9,652 nt of DNA from Nitrospina sp. (GTDB lineage Bacteria; Nitrospinota; Nitrospinia; Nitrospinales; Nitrospinaceae): the NCBI GenBank assembly GCA_004357365.1, contig SMVT01000123.1:1-9652 (forward strand), read 5' to 3'. Both the position numbers and the translations under genes were made by a program. This document shows positions 6,214 to 9,652 of this stretch, piece after piece (position 1 is the stretch's first letter; each line of letters starts with the position of its first letter). The notes beneath the pieces are model-generated. The model did not search any database. It was not told the DNA's origin and worked only from the letters and a program-made list of their open reading frames with translations.

Positions 6214-6282
6214 ATGCTTCGCGTACAATTTCGTGGATCATGAACCGGCCGTCCCGGCGGTGGCTGTGGAACAAAAACCGGC

Positions 6283-6687
6283 TTAAAGCGCTGAACCGGT
6301 AAACGCCGTCGACCGGTCGGAACCGAATTCGTTGGTGACCATGACGAGGTGAAAACCTTCCTGCGTCTGCACCGGACCGAGCACTTCGCCGCGGTTGAGG
6401 ACCATATCCTTGACCCCCTGACGAATGATCTGCTCCAGCTCCGCATTCTTCAATTTGGGTTCGTACTTCCTGATACGGGGATCGTCCGACGACAACTCGA
6501 TCCAACCCAGATTGCCGCCGTCCTCTTTGGTGGAGCACAGGCTGTACTTTCCGGCCAGCCGCATCAACATTTGAATCCGGCCGGCGGCCGTTTTCACTTC
6601 GTCGATGGTCCCTTTTAACAGTTCCGCAACTTCTTTTTTGTCCACCACAATATGGCGAACCTGAATCTGATAAGAAAAACCTACCAT
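6283..6687 (-). CDS. Parvulin-type peptidyl-prolyl cis-trans isomerase (cytoplasmic)
   Basis: This encodes a 134-residue protein that starts at 6687, five bases after GAGGGG (6693-6698). It is a single rotamase (parvulin) domain: QVRHIVVDKKEVAELL (9-24) is the first strand and helix, LAGKYSLCSTKEDGGNLGWI (44-63) matches the LA..YS.cpSk..GGdLGw signature, and GEVLGPVQTQEGFHLVMVTN (100-119) matches the Ge...PV.T..GyHiI.v strand. A charged segment (residues 66-95) replaces the usual short loop. No signal peptide or membrane segment is present, unlike PrsA/SurA, so it should act on cytoplasmic proteins by speeding proline isomerisation. It is divergent from the Maf gene with about 115 bases between and convergent with the small unknown gene. 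The last ~13 residues are a non-conserved tail. Confidence 0.88.
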   Translation of the reverse strand: MVGFSYQIQVRHIVVDKKEVAELLKGTIDEVKTAAGRIQMLMRLAGKYSLCSTKEDGGNLGWIELSSDDPRIRKYEPKLKNAELEQIIRQGVKDMVLNRGEVLGPVQTQEGFHLVMVTNEFGSDRSTAFTGSAL

Positions 6688-6801
6688 GCATACCCCTCGG
6701 TAAAAATCCAAGGCTCCCGAAACACAGGAACCGGTAATTGTTGCTTGCCGTTGGAATGCTGGATAGTCTAAATTATTTTTGTAAAAATTTCCAGACGCCT
6801 T

Positions 6802-7422
6802 ATGCCCTCTGCCCCCAAAAAATTGATCCTGGCTTCCCGCTCGCCCCGGCGCTCGGAACTGTTGCGCTCGCTGGGCCTGGAGTTCGAGGTGAGCCCCTCC
6901 CACGTGGAGGAAACCACCGACCCGGCGCTGACCCCCGAGCAAAATGCCCGGAATACCGCCCGCGACAAGGCCCGCCGGGTCGCCCGGCAACACCCCGGGA
7001 CTTACGTTCTGGGAGCCGACACCATGGTGGTGCTGGGCCGGGAGATCATCGGCCAGCCTGCGGATGCAGAAGACGCCTGCCGCATTCTTTTAAAACTTGC
7101 GGGAAAACGGCATCGGGTCGTCACCGGAGTGGTGTTGATCACCCCGGACGGGGAGGAACACGAAACCACCGTGGCCTCCACCGTGGCGATCCAGTCCGTG
7201 TCACGCGAGGAAATCCGATCCTACGTCGCCACCGGCGAACCCCTCGACAAGGCCGGAGCCTATGCCATTCAGGGAAAGGGATCCTTTCTGGTCGAATCCT
7301 GGGAGGGGTCCAAATCCAACATCATTGGCCTGCCGCTGGAGGCCCTCACCGCGCTTTTCCGGCAGGCCGGATTTCCGCTTCCGCCCCAAATAGAATCGCC
7401 GGCCGACGAGCGTTCAGCGTGA
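6802..7422 (+). CDS. maf: Maf-family nucleoside triphosphate pyrophosphatase
   Basis: The protein is 206 residues long, close to the usual Maf size. It shows the family signatures in order: LILASRSPRRSELLRSLGLEF (8-28) which forms the phosphate-binding loop, NARNTARDKARRVA (48-61), VLGADTMVVL (69-78) with Asp73 as the likely catalytic base, and AYAIQGKGSFLVE in the C-terminal half, followed by GSKSNIIGLPL. Maf enzymes hydrolyse non-canonical or modified nucleoside triphosphates (dTTP/UTP, modified bases or m7GTP depending on the subgroup) to the monophosphate and pyrophosphate, as cytoplasmic housecleaning and in cell-division control. The subgroup cannot be set from sequence here. The ATG at 6802 lacks a clear Shine-Dalgarno sequence but fits the conserved N-terminus. 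The last ~15 residues are a non-conserved tail. Confidence 0.93.
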   Translation: MPSAPKKLILASRSPRRSELLRSLGLEFEVSPSHVEETTDPALTPEQNARNTARDKARRVARQHPGTYVLGADTMVVLGREIIGQPADAEDACRILLKLAGKRHRVVTGVVLITPDGEEHETTVASTVAIQSVSREEIRSYVATGEPLDKAGAYAIQGKGSFLVESWEGSKSNIIGLPLEALTALFRQAGFPLPPQIESPADERSA

Positions 7423-7482
7423 AGTTCCGCGCTTACGCTGGGGTTTTCAAGAATACCATTTCCCTTTGTATACCCTCTTATT

Positions 7483-7503
7483 GCCGGGCACCGGAAGCCC
7501 GGC
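7483..7503. terminator. Stem-loop after the Maf gene, possible terminator
   Basis: A perfect seven-base GC stem, GCCGGGC (7483-7489) with GCCCGGC (7497-7503), encloses a seven-base loop 60 bases after the Maf stop codon. It is followed by GGGTAAG rather than T residues, so termination may need Rho or may not occur here. Confidence 0.4.
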
Positions 7504-7517
7504 GGGTAAGAAAACAC

Positions 7518-7555
7518 TTGACAAATTGAGCTTTATTCTAATTTGAAAATATTAA
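7518..7555 (+). promoter_or_regulatory. Promoter region for the Cys/His protein and SUMF1-like operon
   Basis: TTGACA (7518-7523) is a consensus -35 box, but the nearest -10 match is TAATTT (7539-7544) at only 15 bases. An overlapping pair TTGAGC (7526-7531) and TATTAA (7550-7555), 18 bases apart, is an alternative. The surrounding 7520-7600 is markedly AT-rich compared with the window, as expected of a promoter region. Confidence 0.45.
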
Positions 7556-7649
7556 AATTTCCAATTTTTACTTGCAGAGTTTCTTTTTTTATTCATACTA
7601 GAAACTATCTGGAATTATCGAGACTTACTCGTGACCCTACGGATCAAAG

Positions 7650-7874
7650 ATGCTTGCACAAGGAAATACAATCGAAATTCATGGTCTTTGCAACCGGTGC
7701 AATGCACCCGTTTTTCTGAACCACTGCACGGACTGGTACGGCAATTCCGTCATCACGCTGAATTGCTGGAACGGCCATTACAAGTGGATCGAATTTGAAA
7801 ATATCGAACAGGATCTCCACCTTGACCCCGAGACCCAACTGGTCACCTATATCGGCTTTTTCGATGCTCCATGA
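7650..7874 (+). CDS. Small Cys/His protein of unknown function
   Basis: This encodes a 74-residue protein that I cannot assign to a family. It has no signal peptide. Cysteines at 14 and 17 (LCNRCNAP) and a second cluster Cys39 with His43 (LNCWNGHY) give a C-x2-C-x21-C-x3-H arrangement typical of a small zinc ribbon; Cys26 and His25 are also nearby. The C-terminal half is acidic and aromatic (WIEFENIEQDLHLDPET). The stop codon overlaps the ATG of the next gene by four bases (ATGA at 7871-7874), so the two are almost certainly translated together. The start has only a weak GGA before it. A regulator or a metal-binding accessory are both possible; nothing in the sequence decides. Confidence 0.75.
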   Translation: MLAQGNTIEIHGLCNRCNAPVFLNHCTDWYGNSVITLNCWNGHYKWIEFENIEQDLHLDPETQLVTYIGFFDAP

Positions 7875-8677
7875 TTTCCGACCCTGAACCTCTCGCCTTA
7901 AAAAAATTTCAATTCCAAATGTTGTGCGGGTGTCTGGTGCTGTTTGCCGCCTGGGTTTCCCCCGCGTGGGCGGTCCCTAACCCACCTCTTGGAATGGTGT
8001 ACGTGCCCGAAGGTTATTTTCAAATGGGGCTGTCTTCCAGCGAGGCCGAAGACCAGAAGCCGATGCACTTCGTGTACACCTCGGCATTTTTCATCGACAA
8101 ATACGAAGTCAGCAACGCGGTGTACAAAAAATTTATGGACGCCACCGGCTATCCCAAACCCAAATACTGGGACGATGAGCGGTTCAATCAGCCCAACCAG
8201 CCGGTGGTGGGCGTCAGCTGGTTCGACACCATGGCCTATGCCCGCTGGAAGGGCCGCCGACTGCCCACCGAGGCGGAATGGGAAAAAGCCGCGCGCGGCA
8301 ACGACGGACGTCCCTACCCCTGGGGAGCCAAAGAAGCTAAGGGATCGAAACTCTATTTCGTCAACGTATACGGAATGGAAGACCAATACGAATTCACCGC
8401 GCCGGTCAATTATTACGCTTCCGGGGCCAGTCCCTTCGGCGCGCTCAATATGGCTGGCAACGTCTGGGAGTGGTGCCTCGACTGGTACGACAAGGATTAT
8501 TACCGGGTCAGCCCGGAGCTGGACCCGGAGGGTCCCGAAGCCGCAGGCATGAAGGTTCTGCGCGGCGGCTCCTGGGTCAATAACATCGACGGCGTTGGGG
8601 CCACCCAGCGGGCCCGCAATGCGCCCGATATGCAAAACAATATTTACGGGTTCCGCACCGTCCTGCCCCTCCGATAA
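7871..8677 (+). CDS. Exported SUMF1/FGE-domain protein without the catalytic cysteines
   Basis: The 268-residue protein has a signal peptide (LALKKF, then a hydrophobic stretch from 17, cut after AWA at residue 34), so it is periplasmic or secreted. The mature part is one SUMF1-type domain: MVYVPEGYFQMG (42-53), FFIDKYEVSNAVYKKF (73-88), PVVGVSWFDTMAYARWKGRRLPTEAEWEKAARG (111-143, written here in parts: PVVGVSWFD, RLPTEAEWEKAARG), GNVWEWCLDWY (196-206), VLRGGSW (229-235) and GFR (260-262). True formylglycine-generating enzymes carry two copper-binding cysteines after the RGGS(W/Y) motif; here that segment (236-259) has none, so sulfatase activation is unlikely. Related domains serve in ergothioneine-like enzymes, phage and surface proteins and unknown roles. 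It is translationally coupled to the Cys/His protein and followed by a terminator. Confidence 0.92.
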   Translation: MISDPEPLALKKFQFQMLCGCLVLFAAWVSPAWAVPNPPLGMVYVPEGYFQMGLSSSEAEDQKPMHFVYTSAFFIDKYEVSNAVYKKFMDATGYPKPKYWDDERFNQPNQPVVGVSWFDTMAYARWKGRRLPTEAEWEKAARGNDGRPYPWGAKEAKGSKLYFVNVYGMEDQYEFTAPVNYYASGASPFGALNMAGNVWEWCLDWYDKDYYRVSPELDPEGPEAAGMKVLRGGSWVNNIDGVGATQRARNAPDMQNNIYGFRTVLPLR

Positions 8678-8693
8678 AAACCGCCCTTCCACC

Positions 8694-8739
8694 CTGCCCG
8701 TCACCCCATGGGTGCTTCCCGTGAGGGCAGAGGGGTTTT
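8694..8739 (+). terminator. Probable terminator of the SUMF1-like operon
   Basis: CTGCCC (8694-8699) and TCAC (8701-8704) pair with GTGA (8721-8724) and GGGCAG (8725-8730), a ten-base stem with one bulged G, followed by AGGGG and four T (8736-8739). It lies 17 bases after the stop codon. The T-run is short and displaced, so the call is moderate. Confidence 0.5.
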
Positions 8740-8835
8740 GGAGAATCCGGTTTATCCTGTGATCCGGTCTATTTTCTCGGTACCTCTGAGGTCCCCAGTC
8801 CGCCACATATGCAAAGGTCATTTCTCCAAAACGGG

Positions 8836-8865
8836 TTGACATCCCCCCGTCCAAAGTTTTATGTT
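8836..8865 (+). promoter_or_regulatory. Sigma70-like promoter for the SurA-like gene
   Basis: A consensus -35 box TTGACA (8836-8841), an 18-base spacer and TATGTT (8860-8865) precede the gene. Transcription would start near 8872, leaving a leader of about 56 bases with AAGGA (8916-8920) seven bases before the ATG. Confidence 0.6.
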
Positions 8866-8927
8866 AGCGTTCGAGAGTCAACTCCCACAAACCCGATCAC
8901 CAGCCACCGAACCGCAAGGATACCCAA

Positions 8928-9652
8928 ATGAAGCACTTGACCATTGGTAAGGCCCGGTTATTACTGATATTAACGTTGTGTTGGGCCGCCGCATCGGTGT
9001 CCCCGGTGTGGGCGCATAGCGGCCACGAGCACGGCGTACAACCCAGCATCGCCCTGCCCGCAGTCCTGGCGAAGGTGAATGGAGCCGATATTAAAAAATC
9101 GTCGATCTGGACCGCCCTCACCCGGACGGTCAAACGCTACAAACAACGGGGCATTCCCCTGACGCGGGGCCAGGAAAAAGTCGCCGCTAAAAAATACCTG
9201 CAGGACCAGATCAACCGGAATCTCCTGCTGGAAAAAGCGAACCAGATGGGCATCCAGGTTTCCGATTCGCTGGTTCAGGCGGAGTTGGATTCGGTGAAGA
9301 AAAATTTCAACTCGGAAAAAGAGTTTCAGGCGGAGCTGAAAAAACGCGAACTCACACTCGACCAATACCGACACGAACTCAAGGACGATTTGTTGATCGA
9401 CGCGGTGTTGCGCCGGGAGTTGGGTGGAGGGATCCAGATCACCGATGACCAGGTCGAAGCCTATTTCAGAAAAAATTCCAACCGGTTTTCCAGTACGGAA
9501 CAACGCCGAGCCAGCGTCATTTTAATCAAGGGCGATCCCAAAGACCGGACCCAGGGAGAACGGAAAGCCCAGGAAGCTCTGAAGAAAATCCTGGGCAAGT
9601 TGAAGAAAGGCGGCGACTTCGCGGAGCTGGCCCAATTGCACTCTCAGGATTC
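8928..9652 (+). CDS. SurA-like exported peptidyl-prolyl isomerase / chaperone (3' end outside window)
   Basis: The frame is open from the ATG at 8928 to the window edge, giving 241 codons; the C-terminal part is missing. The signal peptide (MKHLTIGKAR, then LLLILTLCWAAASVS, cut after VWA at residue 29) sends it to the periplasm. The mature N-terminus is HSGHEHG, a short His-rich stretch that could bind metal. Then comes LAKVNGADIKKSSI (47-60), the start of a SurA_N/PrsA-type chaperone domain rich in helices (about 60-185), and the first strand of a parvulin domain, RRASVILIKGD (193-203), with GGDFAELAQLHSQDS at the edge, which is the usual LA..yS.d segment. Such proteins help outer-membrane or exported proteins fold. 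It has its own promoter and ribosome site. The family is secure; the number of rotamase domains cannot be seen. Confidence 0.92.
   Translation, partial: MKHLTIGKARLLLILTLCWAAASVSPVWAHSGHEHGVQPSIALPAVLAKVNGADIKKSSIWTALTRTVKRYKQRGIPLTRGQEKVAAKKYLQDQINRNLLLEKANQMGIQVSDSLVQAELDSVKKNFNSEKEFQAELKKRELTLDQYRHELKDDLLIDAVLRRELGGGIQITDDQVEAYFRKNSNRFSSTEQRRASVILIKGDPKDRTQGERKAQEALKKILGKLKKGGDFAELAQLHSQD

Noticed and set aside
7898..8854. A minus-strand open frame of 318 codons
   Set aside because: It is antisense to the SUMF1-like gene, which carries all family motifs, and it also runs over the terminator.

Overview
The window looks like a chromosomal stretch from a Gram-negative bacterium of moderate-to-high GC. 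Evidence for this is the set of Sec signal peptides and lipoprotein signals, periplasmic c-type cytochromes, a SurA-type chaperone, strong Shine-Dalgarno sequences and sigma70-like promoters. The mix of MauG/CcpA-like diheme protein, small cytochrome c, DUF1566 and SUMF1-type exported proteins and several parvulins would fit Nitrospinota or a deltaproteobacterial-like lineage. That placement is inference and rests on no marker gene.

Region 1 (1-2060, minus strand): a diheme peroxidase/MauG-like lipoprotein that runs off the left edge, preceded by its own likely promoter, and upstream of it a small exported monoheme cytochrome c. In frame upstream of the cytochrome lies what looks like a decayed beta-propeller (YVTN-type) fragment. 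Region 2 (2061-3160): a worn stretch holding a short lipoprotein built of near-identical 16-17-residue repeats and, directly upstream of it, the C-terminal part of an IS1380-family transposase; this part has seen insertion and decay. Region 3 (3160-4498): an exported DUF1566 protein (minus) and a divergent SAM-dependent methyltransferase carrying an unusual N-terminal signal-like segment, with a good promoter and dyad symmetries between them.

Region 4 (4540-6166): a BASS-family sodium symporter whose apparent start codon sits inside a folded leader, then a small unknown protein with a TTG start behind a strong Shine-Dalgarno sequence. Region 5 (6283-7422): a cytoplasmic parvulin-type prolyl isomerase (minus) and a divergent Maf-family nucleotide pyrophosphatase. 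Region 6 (7423-8740): an AT-rich promoter region, a 74-residue Cys/His protein overlapping by 4 bases an exported SUMF1-domain protein that lacks the enzyme's cysteines, and a probable terminator. Region 7 (8741 to the right edge): a promoter and the 5' part of a SurA-like exported prolyl isomerase with a His-rich mature N-terminus.

No single pathway joins all genes. The common theme is envelope biology: export, periplasmic electron transfer or peroxide handling, and protein folding. No tRNA, rRNA, CRISPR array or intact mobile element was seen. The most distinctive items are the folded leader over the symporter start, the exported methyltransferase, the repeat lipoprotein next to the transposase remnant, and the Cys/His protein plus SUMF1-like pair.
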